A stretch of 64,000 bases of DNA. It comes from Sphingobium fuliginis. Lineage in GTDB: Bacteria; Pseudomonadota; Alphaproteobacteria; Sphingomonadales; Sphingomonadaceae. Shown in pieces: positions 9,482 to 16,554 of the stretch (positions are counted from its first letter, which is position 1; the number at the start of each line of letters is the position of its first letter). A model generated the notes under the pieces. That model ran no database searches. It was not told the origin of the DNA and saw only the letters and a program-made list of their open reading frames with translations. The stretch spans positions 124,001-188,000 of the forward strand of contig NZ_SEON01000007.1 in assembly GCF_004152845.1 (NCBI RefSeq). Direction: 5' to 3'. Both the position numbers and the translations under genes were made by a program.

Positions 9482-10254
9482 CAGGCCGCCCCTCCCACGG
9501 TCTCTCGCGCGCCCCCGGTTTCACGCGCCCCCCCGGTCTCACGCGCCCCCCCGATCTCACGCGGACGCGTCGTCAGCTTCTCGATCCGCTTCTCGTTGAT
9601 GGTGCTCAGCACGATGCGGTCGACATAGATGCCGGGCGTATGGATGCAGTCGGGGTCGAAACCGCCCTCGGGCACGATCTCCTCCACCTCCGCCACCGTG
9701 ACCCTGCCGGCCGTCGCCATGTTCGGGTTGAAGTTGCGCGCCGTCTTGCGGAACATCAGGTTGCCCGCGGGGTCCGCGCGCCACGCCTTGATGATGGAAA
9801 GGTCGGCGCGCAGCCAGGTCTCCCGCACATATTCCTCCCCCTCGAAGGTCTCGACCGGCTTGCCCTCCGCCACCATCGTGCCCACGCCCGTCTTGGTGTA
9901 GAAGGCCGGGATGCCCGCGCCGCCCGCCCGGATGCGCTCGGCCAGCGTGCCCTGAGGGTTCAGCTCCAGCTCCAGTTCTCCCGAAAGATACTGGCTCTCG
10001 AACAGCCTGTTCTCCCCCACATAGGAGGAGATCATCTTGCGCACCTGGCGGCTCTCCAGCAGCATCCACAGCCCGAACCCGTCGGCCCCCGCATTGTTGG
10101 AGATGATGGTGAGGTCCTTCACGCCCGATGCCCGGATCTCGGGGATCAGGCTTTCGGGATTGCCCGAAAGCCCGAATCCGCCCGACATGATCGTCATGCC
10201 GTCGAACAACAGGCCTTCCAGCGCGCGCCTCGGACTATCGACAATCTTCTGCAT
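9481..10254 (-). CDS. pcaI: 3-oxoadipate CoA-transferase subunit A
   Basis: The 257-residue alpha subunit partner of Pca[14 protein letters not shown] near residue 21 and FYTKTGVGT near 125 match the glycine-rich CoA-transferase subunit A pattern. The C-terminus is odd: after the usual end near [10 protein letters not shown] it carries three tandem GGARET units from an 18-base DNA repeat, so the chain is about 20 residues longer than normal. The added tail is probably an unstructured, tolerated extension. The gene follows catA by 15 bases in the operon. Confidence 0.92.
   Translation of the reverse strand: MQKIVDSPRRALEGLLFDGMTIMSGGFGLSGNPESLIPEIRASGVKDLTIISNNAGADGFGLWMLLESRQVRKMISSYVGENRLFESQYLSGELELELNPQGTLAERIRAGGAGIPAFYTKTGVGTMVAEGKPVETFEGEEYVRETWLRADLSIIKAWRADPAGNLMFRKTARNFNPNMATAGRVTVAEVEEIVPEGGFDPDCIHTPGIYVDRIVLSTINEKRIEKLTTRPREIGGARETGGARETGGARETVGGAA
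9499..9552. repeat. 18-bp tandem repeat, three copies, in the 3' end of pcaI
   Basis: Copies at 9499-9516, 9517-9534 and 9535-9552 differ by one to three bases. Each adds six residues (GGARET) to PcaI in frame. The length is a multiple of three, so copy-number change would not shift the frame. Confidence 0.85.
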
Positions 10255-10269
10255 GGAAAAGCCTCTTGC

Positions 10270-11160
10270 TCAAACCGCTGCGCGGGCCCGTAACGAAAAA
10301 CCCTCCTCGGTGGAAGCGCCGGCCTTCTGCAGCTCGAAATCGAAGACGATGGTGGCGGCATCGCCCTGCCGGTTCGGCACGGGCAGCAGGCCTTCCCGCG
10401 TGGCGAAGGCGAAATCGTCCGCCGCGAACGGATCGTCCCCGAAGTTGATCTGCGTCGTCAGCGTGCGATAGCCGGGCGCCTCGACGAAGAAATGCACATG
10501 GGCCGGGCGGTTGCCATGGCGGCCCAGCGCCCGCATCAGCCGGTCGGTCGCCCCGCCGGGCGGCACGCTATAGCCGTTGGGCATCTTCGAATGGAAGCTG
10601 TAGCGCCCGTCGCTGCCGATCCGGATGCGGCGGCGGTTGTTGAAGGGCGTCTGCTCGCCGGTCGGGTCGAAATGCGAATACCAGCCCTGCGAATTGGCGT
10701 GCCAGACGTGCAGGATCGCACCCTCGACAGGCTCCCCCCCGGGCCCCCTGATCACGCCGCTCATGTACAGCGTGCCGGTATCGTCGGGATCGTCGCTCAG
10801 GTTGACGTCCCCCTCCACCAGCGGCGCGCCCGCGACATAGAGCGGCCCTTCGATGGTGCGCGGCGTCCCCCCGGTCCTGCCCGCCTCGGCATCCCGGGCG
10901 TCCATCAGCAGGTCCATGAAATGCTCCAGCCCCACGCCCGGCACGATCAGGCCGAATTCGGCGGCGCCTTCCTGGAAATACTGGATCGCGGCCCAGAATT
11001 CGCTTTCGCTCACATCATGGCGGACGATGGTCCTCATCACCGCTTCGGCCAGCTCGCGGACGATGGCCTTCAGCCGCCCGTCGCCGCCTTCGGCATCGAG
11101 GCCGCTGGCCCGGTCGAGCAGGGCCTGGACCGCTGCGCCGTTCACGAAATCTTCGGTCAT
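10270..11160 (-). CDS. catA: Catechol 1,2-dioxygenase
   Basis: A 296-residue intradiol ring-cleaving enzyme that opens catechol to cis,cis-muconate. The four iron(III) ligands are visible: Tyr161 (GWYSHFD), Tyr197 (MPNGYSV), His221 and His223 (RPAHVHFF). Their spacing matches CatA. The N-terminal 100 residues form the dimerisation helices. I chose ATG 11160 because GGAGAGGTGAAC precedes it directly; the frame stays open 14 codons further upstream. Hydroxyquinol 1,2-dioxygenase is a relative, but the catB and catC neighbours favour catechol. Confidence 0.93.
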   Translation of the reverse strand: MTEDFVNGAAVQALLDRASGLDAEGGDGRLKAIVRELAEAVMRTIVRHDVSESEFWAAIQYFQEGAAEFGLIVPGVGLEHFMDLLMDARDAEAGRTGGTPRTIEGPLYVAGAPLVEGDVNLSDDPDDTGTLYMSGVIRGPGGEPVEGAILHVWHANSQGWYSHFDPTGEQTPFNNRRRIRIGSDGRYSFHSKMPNGYSVPPGGATDRLMRALGRHGNRPAHVHFFVEAPGYRTLTTQINFGDDPFAADDFAFATREGLLPVPNRQGDAATIVFDFELQKAGASTEEGFSLRARAAV

Positions 11161-11185
11161 GTTCACCTCTCCGGAAGTTTGAATA

Positions 11186-11476
11186 TCAGCGATCGTCGTC
11201 ATGGAGCGAGGAAGGATGGCGGCACAGCGCCGTCACCTTCACCTCCATGAAGGGATAGAGCGGCAGGCTGGTCAGCAGGTCGTGGAGCTGCGCATTGTCC
11301 TCCACATCGAAGATGCTGACATTGCTGTACCGGCCCACCACCCGCCAGATGTGCCGCCATGTCCCGTCCCGCTGCAACTGCTGGAAACGCGCCTTTTCCG
11401 CGGCCTTCAACTGCTCGAAGCGCACCGGGTCGCAACCGTGCGGAACATGGACATCCATGGTGACGTGAAACAGCAT
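11186..11476 (-). CDS. catC: Muconolactone delta-isomerase
   Basis: A 96-residue protein matching CatC, which isomerises muconolactone to 3-oxoadipate enol-lactone. MLFHVTMDVHVPHG at the start, the WRHIWRVVGRYSNVSIFDV core and LPLYPFMEVKVTAL near the end are family signatures. CatC normally forms a decamer. It begins four bases after catB and ends 25 bases before catA. Confidence 0.95.
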   Translation of the reverse strand: MLFHVTMDVHVPHGCDPVRFEQLKAAEKARFQQLQRDGTWRHIWRVVGRYSNVSIFDVEDNAQLHDLLTSLPLYPFMEVKVTALCRHPSSLHDDDR

Positions 11477-11480
11477 CGGC

Positions 11481-12650
11481 CTATCCCTTCGCCTGTCCGG
11501 AAAGAAGGACGGTGGTGCGCGCGGGCGCGTCGCGGCGGAAGGCGGCGACCGCGTCGGGGTTCAGCGCGATGCCAAGGCCCGGCCCGTCCGGCACGGCAAG
11601 GCTGTAGTCCGAATAGTCCAGCGGCTGCGCCAGCACCTCCTCGGTCAGCAGCAGCGGCCCGAACAGCTCCGTCCCGAAGGCGAGATCGGCGAAGGTCGCG
11701 AACAACTGCGCCGACGCGACCGTCCCCACGCCCCCCTCCAGCATGGTGCCGCCATAGAGCGCCACGCCCGCCGCTTCGGCAATGGCCGCCAGCCCCCTGG
11801 CGGCCGTCAGCCCCCCGGCCTGGGCGATCTTGATCGCGAACACGTCGGCGGCCCCGGCGGCGGCATAGGCAAAGCCCGTCTCCGGCCCGTACAGCGCCTC
11901 GTCCGCCATCACCGCCAGGCGGCCCATCGCGGTCAGCCGCGCCATGCCCGAAAGGCTGCTCGCCCTGATCGGCTGCTCCACCAGGTCGACGCCCGCATCG
12001 GCCAGCATCGCCAGCCCGCGCTTGGCCGTCACCTCGCTCCACGCCTGGTTCACGTCGACCCGCACGCTGGCCCGGTCGCCCAGCGCCTTCTTGATCGCCG
12101 CCGCATGCGCGACATCGGCCTCCAGCGGGCGCTTCCCGATCTTGAGCTTGAAGGCGTCGTGGCGGCGCGACGCCAGCATCGCTTCCGCCTCCTCTATGTC
12201 GCGCGCCGTATCGCCGCTGGCCAGCGTCCAGAGCACCGGCAACCGGTCGCGCACCCGCCCGCCCAGCAATTCGCTGACCGGCACGCCCAGCCGCTTGCCC
12301 TGCGCGTCGAGCAGCGCCGTCTCCACCGCATTCCTGGCGAAATGATTGGCGGCGATCTCCCTGCGCAGCCGAGCCATGATCGCGGCCGGGCGCGTGGCGT
12401 CCGCCCCGGTCAGGACCGGCGCGAAATAGGTGTCGACGGCCAGCTTGATGCCCTCTGGACTTTCCGCGCCATAGCTGAGGCCGCCGATGGTCGTTCCCTC
12501 GCCTATCCCCTCCACCCCGTCGGAACAGACCAGCCGGACGATGACCATCGCCTGCGACCGCATCGTCGCGACCGACAGCACATGCGGCCGGATGGTCGGC
12601 ACGTCGAGTATGAAGGCCTCGACGCTATCGATGGTGATGGAGGACGCCAT
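11481..12650 (-). CDS. catB: Muconate cycloisomerase
   Basis: A 389-residue enolase-superfamily enzyme that lactonises cis,cis-muconate to muconolactone. The KLKIGK motif supplies the catalytic lysines, RVDVNQAW the first metal Asp, LVEQP the Glu and MADEALYG the third metal ligand. ATG 12650 has the ribosome site CGGAGAA close before it; the frame stays open to 12725, but that stretch covers the promoter. As the first gene of the cat/pca operon it follows a LysR-type site at 12724-12738. Confidence 0.94.
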   Translation of the reverse strand: MASSITIDSVEAFILDVPTIRPHVLSVATMRSQAMVIVRLVCSDGVEGIGEGTTIGGLSYGAESPEGIKLAVDTYFAPVLTGADATRPAAIMARLRREIAANHFARNAVETALLDAQGKRLGVPVSELLGGRVRDRLPVLWTLASGDTARDIEEAEAMLASRRHDAFKLKIGKRPLEADVAHAAAIKKALGDRASVRVDVNQAWSEVTAKRGLAMLADAGVDLVEQPIRASSLSGMARLTAMGRLAVMADEALYGPETGFAYAAAGAADVFAIKIAQAGGLTAARGLAAIAEAAGVALYGGTMLEGGVGTVASAQLFATFADLAFGTELFGPLLLTEEVLAQPLDYSDYSLAVPDGPGLGIALNPDAVAAFRRDAPARTTVLLSGQAKG

Positions 12651-12723
12651 GAATTCTCCGTTGCAGTCCGGAACAGATAGAAAGGCCGAGCGGCAAGGGA
12701 AAATGCCGTTTCGGTTCGATTTC

Positions 12724-12738
12724 ATACCGGCAAGGTAT
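12724..12738. promoter_or_regulatory. LysR-type operator ATAC-N7-GTAT upstream of catB
   Basis: ATACCGGCAAGGTAT matches exactly the ATAC-N7-GTAT consensus of the CatM/BenM branch of LysR regulators, which respond to cis,cis-muconate. It is centred about 80 bases before catB, the usual distance for an activator site. It directly follows the stop of the small HTH gene. No CatM/CatR gene is adjacent. Confidence 0.6.
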
Positions 12739-12962
12739 CAGACACCCGGCTCGATGCTCTCGACGCGCCGCACCAGCCGGGCGGCCATGGACGACCGGAC
12801 CGGCCGCCCCGCGATGATCTTGCGCCAGCTATTATAGCTGATGCCGAACCGCGCGTTCAGCGCCTCGTCGGTCCGGCCGGTCTCCAGATGCAGCATGCGG
12901 TCCACGACATCGCGGCCGATGACGACCGATCCCGGCATTTTCGCCCCGCTCATGGCGATCAC
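12738..12962 (-). CDS. Small HTH-like protein, unknown
   Basis: A 74-residue protein whose ATG overlaps the amidase stop (ATGA), so it is read with it. TDEALNARFGISYNSWRKII followed by GRPVRSSMAARLVRRVES resembles a Cro/XRE-type helix-turn-helix with a basic recognition helix. No ligand or oligomerisation domain is present. It could regulate the oxygenase or cat genes on either side, but that is inference from place alone. Confidence 0.55.
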   Translation of the reverse strand: MIAMSGAKMPGSVVIGRDVVDRMLHLETGRTDEALNARFGISYNSWRKIIAGRPVRSSMAARLVRRVESIEPGV

Positions 12963-14266
12963 GCCTGCGTGCCATATTGCCGCCGCACCAGCTCCGCCAC
13001 GCCCATCCGCTCCAGGATCGGCGTCGGACAGAGGAAGGTGACGCGCACCACGCCGGGCAACCGGCTGATCTCGATCGATCCCGCGATGGTCGCCCGGTTG
13101 AGGATCTCGTCATAGGGCAATCCCGTCACCTCGGCGGCGCGGGTCAGCCCGTTCCTGGTCGCGTCGTTCAGCGTCGGCCCCGAACCGATGAAGGTGATCG
13201 GCGCATTGTCCTCTATCACCTTCTGCCCATGGCGCTCGGCCAGCCGCCCGACCGCCGCGCGCTCCTCCCGGCTCATCGGCTGCGCCAGGAAGGGCAGGTC
13301 GTCGCGATGCTGCAACAGGATCGGGCCGTCCAGCTTCAGCCCCTTGATCACCTTCACTTCCAGCTCGACCACGCCCGACACGTCGGTGGCATGGCCGGCA
13401 ATCTCGCCATTGCCCTGCTGCGCATGCATGTCGCCCATATAGACGCCGCCGCCGGGCACCTTGACCGGGCAGATGAGGATCGCGCCCTCCCGCACCGAAT
13501 TGGTGTCCATATGCCCATCGGTCTTGTGCCGGTCCAACTCCTCCTGCGTGAAGCTGTAGCCATGGGGCGCATCGATCAGGAACGACCCGAAATCCCCCGC
13601 ATTATGCGAATCCGGCAGGTCGCGGGACGGCATCGTGCCGATATTGCCCAGAAAAGGCCGCATGCGGCTCGCCAGGCCCGCAATATCCGCCCGCGCCAGC
13701 GCCAGGATCGAATGCTGGTCCGCCCCGTCCGGAATGGCCGCAATATTCCGCGCGTCGCCTGCGATCCGTTCCGCGACATCCTTGCTCACGGTCAGCGACA
13801 CATTGTTTTCCCGGTCCAGCACGATGACATAGCCGTTGGAAAAGCGGAACGCATTCACCTCCGCCCCGCAATTGTCGCAGCGCACCGCCTCGTCCCCGAT
13901 CCCTTCGATATGGCTGGACGGCGCGGTCGTGCCACAGCTCGGGCACAGCTTCGCGACGAAGGGATCGCCCACATAGCGCCCCTCGACAAATTCCATCACG
14001 CCCGAAGAGGTGGCGAGCGACGTCACCCGCACGGTCTTCAGCGTGATGGCAATGGCGTCCCCGACCTCCGCCCCTTCAACCAGCACGGGACGGGTGACTT
14101 CATGCCCGCCCTGGAATTTCGGCGTGATCATCGGCCCCCAGCAGCCCGGCGGCGTGCCGGTGCGGATGGTGCCGCCGTCGCGAACGGTCCCGGCCGGCGC
14201 GATGCCCGGCCCGACGATCCCGCCGCTATAGTCATGAACCTCGATATGCGAACGCGCGTCAGACAT
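12959..14266 (-). CDS. Acetamidase/formamidase family amidohydrolase
   Basis: A 435-residue protein of the FmdA/AmdA family, which hydrolyses short amides to ammonia and an acid. Signatures are PGCWGPMITPKF near residue 40, the central DFGSFLIDAPHG, GHMDTNSVREGAIL, and GGGVYMGDMHAQQGNGEIAG with likely metal-binding residues. Between about 105 and 140 it carries CPSC and CDNC pairs, a zinc-ribbon-like insertion. It lies 30 bases after the small Rieske-partner gene. The physiological amide is unknown; an aromatic amide feeding the neighbouring oxygenase is a hypothesis. Confidence 0.85.
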   Translation of the reverse strand: MSDARSHIEVHDYSGGIVGPGIAPAGTVRDGGTIRTGTPPGCWGPMITPKFQGGHEVTRPVLVEGAEVGDAIAITLKTVRVTSLATSSGVMEFVEGRYVGDPFVAKLCPSCGTTAPSSHIEGIGDEAVRCDNCGAEVNAFRFSNGYVIVLDRENNVSLTVSKDVAERIAGDARNIAAIPDGADQHSILALARADIAGLASRMRPFLGNIGTMPSRDLPDSHNAGDFGSFLIDAPHGYSFTQEELDRHKTDGHMDTNSVREGAILICPVKVPGGGVYMGDMHAQQGNGEIAGHATDVSGVVELEVKVIKGLKLDGPILLQHRDDLPFLAQPMSREERAAVGRLAERHGQKVIEDNAPITFIGSGPTLNDATRNGLTRAAEVTGLPYDEILNRATIAGSIEISRLPGVVRVTFLCPTPILERMGVAELVRRQYGTQA

Positions 14267-14296
14267 TGGAACTACCCTTTGTTGCTATGGGACCGC

Positions 14297-14641
14297 TCAA
14301 AGCGCGGCATCGCCATCCATGCGCACGAAGCGCCGCGCATCGAAGCTGAAGGGAACGGCGCTGCTGCCCCCATAAAGCTCATGATGCGGCGACGCCTCGG
14401 CAAAGGCGCAGGCCAGCAGGAAGAGATTATGGACATCCTCCGGCATGCCGCTGGCCGGATGCTCCGACAACAGCCGCAATATTGCGTCCAGACGCGGCAT
14501 CATCGCCTCATACAGCGCCCTGAAATCGGCGGCGCTGGCGCTCCAGCGTATCTCGCTGCGCTCATTCTCGCTGGGCCGCGCCCAATGAGCGGCCAGCGGC
14601 GCCAGATCGACAAAGGGCGCGGGGAGTATCGGGTCGGTCAT
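14297..14641 (-). CDS. Small Rieske-associated protein, copy 1 (unknown family)
   Basis: A 114-residue protein starting 10 bases after the Rieske alpha gene. It aligns along its whole length with the protein at 20463-20831: both share MTxPxLP, a W..P..R core, RA-Y--M-PRL, an AE--PH-ELY-GS stretch and VP--F---RFV near the end. I recognise no family, signal peptide or membrane segment. Occurrence beside both Rieske subunits suggests an oxygenase accessory, assembly or substrate-binding role, which is inference. Confidence 0.7.
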   Translation of the reverse strand: MTDPILPAPFVDLAPLAAHWARPSENERSEIRWSASAADFRALYEAMMPRLDAILRLLSEHPASGMPEDVHNLFLLACAFAEASPHHELYGGSSAVPFSFDARRFVRMDGDAAL

Positions 14642-14651
14642 GCTAAAGTCC

Positions 14652-15887
14652 TCAAGCCGCGAGATAAGTGTCGAGCGTGCGCGCCGCGTGGCGGATCAGG
14701 AATTCCTGGTCCATCAACTGCATCGCGTCGATCGATCCGGACATGATGCCGGCGAAAGTGTCCTCCATGGTGGCGGTATCCTCCAGCCAGGCGTTCCGAT
14801 GCAGCGCATTCACATGCTGCTGCGCCACCTGCTCCGCCGCATTCTGGGCTGGCCGGAAATAGTTGATCCCCTCCCACAGCGTCCGCCCATGGTCGAGCGG
14901 CCAGAATTGATGCGTGAAGAAGGACATGCCCGGATAGCCGCAGCCCGACGCCAGATGGATGATGAAATTGGGGAAGAGATTGGGCAGTTCGAACTGGAAA
15001 TCCGCCCGCCGCTCCGGGTTGATCGCGGGCGGCAACTGGTCGGGCCGCGGCCGGTGGCGCTCGGTCGTGCTCAGCATCGACGCGAAGGCCAGCGTCGAGG
15101 GCGCCGTGTCCATCCCCGCCCCATAGATGGTGGAGGAGGCATGCGGCCCCATCAGCTTGAAATCGCCATGCTCCACCCCCTTGAAGCCCGGCAGCGATCC
15201 GGCATGGATGGTCGGCACATGATAGCCTTCGCTGAAGGCATAATGGGCGACCTTCCAGTTGCAGTTCAGCACCGTCGAATAGCGGAAGGCGGTGGTCGAT
15301 TCCGCATAGGGATAGCCGCCGAACAACCGGCCGAAATCGCCCAGATAGTCGGTCAACGTCTGCGCCGGTTCGGGGTCGAAATGGATGAAGACGAAACCTT
15401 CCCAGCTATCGCAATGGATTTCGCGCAGGCCAAGACAGGCGGTATCCAGCTTGCCGAACTTCTCCTTCATCGGCACGGAACGCAGCGGCCCGTCGGTCGA
15501 AAACACCCAGCCATGGAAGCGGCAGGTGACGACATTGGCGCGCGACCGCCCGAAGGTCTCGAAACCGCTGCTCGGCACGACCTTGTTCCCGCGATGGGTG
15601 CAGACATTGTGGAAGGCCCTGATCCGCCCGTCCTTGCCCCGCACGATCAGCACGGATGCGTCCGCCACCGGCAGTTCCTTGACCTTATAGTCGCCGGCAT
15701 GGGGCAGTTCCCAAATTGTCGCGACCTTCAGCCAGGTTTTGCTGAAGATTTTCTCCCGCTCCAGTTCGTAAATGGCCGGATCGCTGATCGCCCGCACCGA
15801 TACCGGATCGACGCCCAGTTCTTCGCGAATATCATCGACGCTGCGGTTGATATGGCGCAAGTCTTCCGCCGTGCATGTCGTGGTCAT
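14652..15887 (-). CDS. Rieske oxygenase alpha subunit, copy 1
   Basis: A 411-residue Rieske non-heme iron oxygenase. The [2Fe-2S] ligands are Cys96 and His98 (CTHRGN) with Cys122 and His125 (CRFHGW). The mononuclear iron ligands are His223 and His228 in GYHVPTIH. The bridging acidic residue that relays electrons between subunits, Asp205 in naphthalene dioxygenase, is Glu220 here, as in CntA- and GbcA-type enzymes. The substrate is unknown; the downstream cat/pca operon suggests a catechol-forming reaction. It shares a layout with the copy at 19253. Confidence 0.9.
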   Translation of the reverse strand: MTTTCTAEDLRHINRSVDDIREELGVDPVSVRAISDPAIYELEREKIFSKTWLKVATIWELPHAGDYKVKELPVADASVLIVRGKDGRIRAFHNVCTHRGNKVVPSSGFETFGRSRANVVTCRFHGWVFSTDGPLRSVPMKEKFGKLDTACLGLREIHCDSWEGFVFIHFDPEPAQTLTDYLGDFGRLFGGYPYAESTTAFRYSTVLNCNWKVAHYAFSEGYHVPTIHAGSLPGFKGVEHGDFKLMGPHASSTIYGAGMDTAPSTLAFASMLSTTERHRPRPDQLPPAINPERRADFQFELPNLFPNFIIHLASGCGYPGMSFFTHQFWPLDHGRTLWEGINYFRPAQNAAEQVAQQHVNALHRNAWLEDTATMEDTFAGIMSGSIDAMQLMDQEFLIRHAARTLDTYLAA

Positions 15888-15966
15888 CCTACTCTCCGAT
15901 ATTTCCCGTAAACTCTATCGCTTCTTCGCCACAGGACCCAGGGCAACAGCGTGCCGACCCGCCCCC

Positions 15967-15991
15967 GTTCGGGCTGAGCCTGTCGAAGCCC
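15967..15991. repeat. Dispersed repeat unit upstream of Rieske copy 1
   Basis: A GTTCGGGCTGAGCCTGTCGAA-type sequence, which I recognise as a common intergenic repeat of sphingomonad genomes, lies between the Rieske alpha gene and the NTF2-like gene. It contains the short inverted repeats TTCG/CGAA and GGCT/AGCC. Confidence 0.5.
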
Positions 15992-16021
15992 TCCTCTTTC
16001 CTGACAGGACATGCTCCAACT

Positions 16022-16501
16022 TCACGCATCTCCCAAAGCCTCCGGCTTGTCCCGCCACCCATCGGGATAGTGGGAGATCAGATCGGCCCGCAGTTCCAGC
16101 GCACCGAACCGCCAGCCGCCCGCCATCTTCCGCACGTCCGCGACATAGCGCCCGCCGATCCAATAGGCCCGCCCGCTGGCTGAGGTCGCAACCTCCCACA
16201 GCATGAATTCCACGCCCGCCCGCTCATAAGCGGGATCGAGCGTCACCTTGGGCGAAACCAGATAATGCAGGGTCCATCTGAACCCCTGCTCCGCATTGCC
16301 CGCCACGCCCTCAGCGATGGCTTCCCCGCCCGACAACAGCCCGTATCGGTCGACCCGGAAGACCGCATCCTCGGTGAAAAGCGGCCGCAGCATCTCCGCC
16401 GAAGGCCCCGCATCGAAGGCCCGCGAAAGGTCGACGATCAGCGCATCGATGTCGCGCAACGCCTCCAGCCGCTCGACCCTGCGTTCCCATATTTCCGCCA
16501 T
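16022..16501 (-). CDS. NTF2/SnoaL-fold protein, putative oxygenase beta subunit, copy 1
   Basis: A 159-residue protein of the NTF2/SnoaL-like superfamily: an N-terminal helix (ERRVERLEALRDIDALIVDL), then LRPLFTEDAVFRV and WTLHYLVSPKVTL, ending in beta strands. Ring-hydroxylating dioxygenase beta subunits use the same fold. It resembles the protein at 20834-21319 (MxPLFxxDA, a Y-W-G-R/W-Y region and a shared helix). ATG 16501 has GGCGAGGA before it and aligns with the paralogue; ATG 16549 and an earlier start also read in frame. It lies directly downstream of the TonB receptor. Confidence 0.7.
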   Translation of the reverse strand: MAEIWERRVERLEALRDIDALIVDLSRAFDAGPSAEMLRPLFTEDAVFRVDRYGLLSGGEAIAEGVAGNAEQGFRWTLHYLVSPKVTLDPAYERAGVEFMLWEVATSASGRAYWIGGRYVADVRKMAGGWRFGALELRADLISHYPDGWRDKPEALGDA

Positions 16502-16554
16502 GCCGTCCTCGCCCGCCAGGGCGGACGCCGGGAAGACCGGCGCCCGCATGATTG

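Noticed and set aside
9499..9552. CRISPR-like or phage-related repeat in pcaI
   Set aside because: It is a simple direct tandem repeat inside a coding frame with no spacers, so it is slippage-type expansion.
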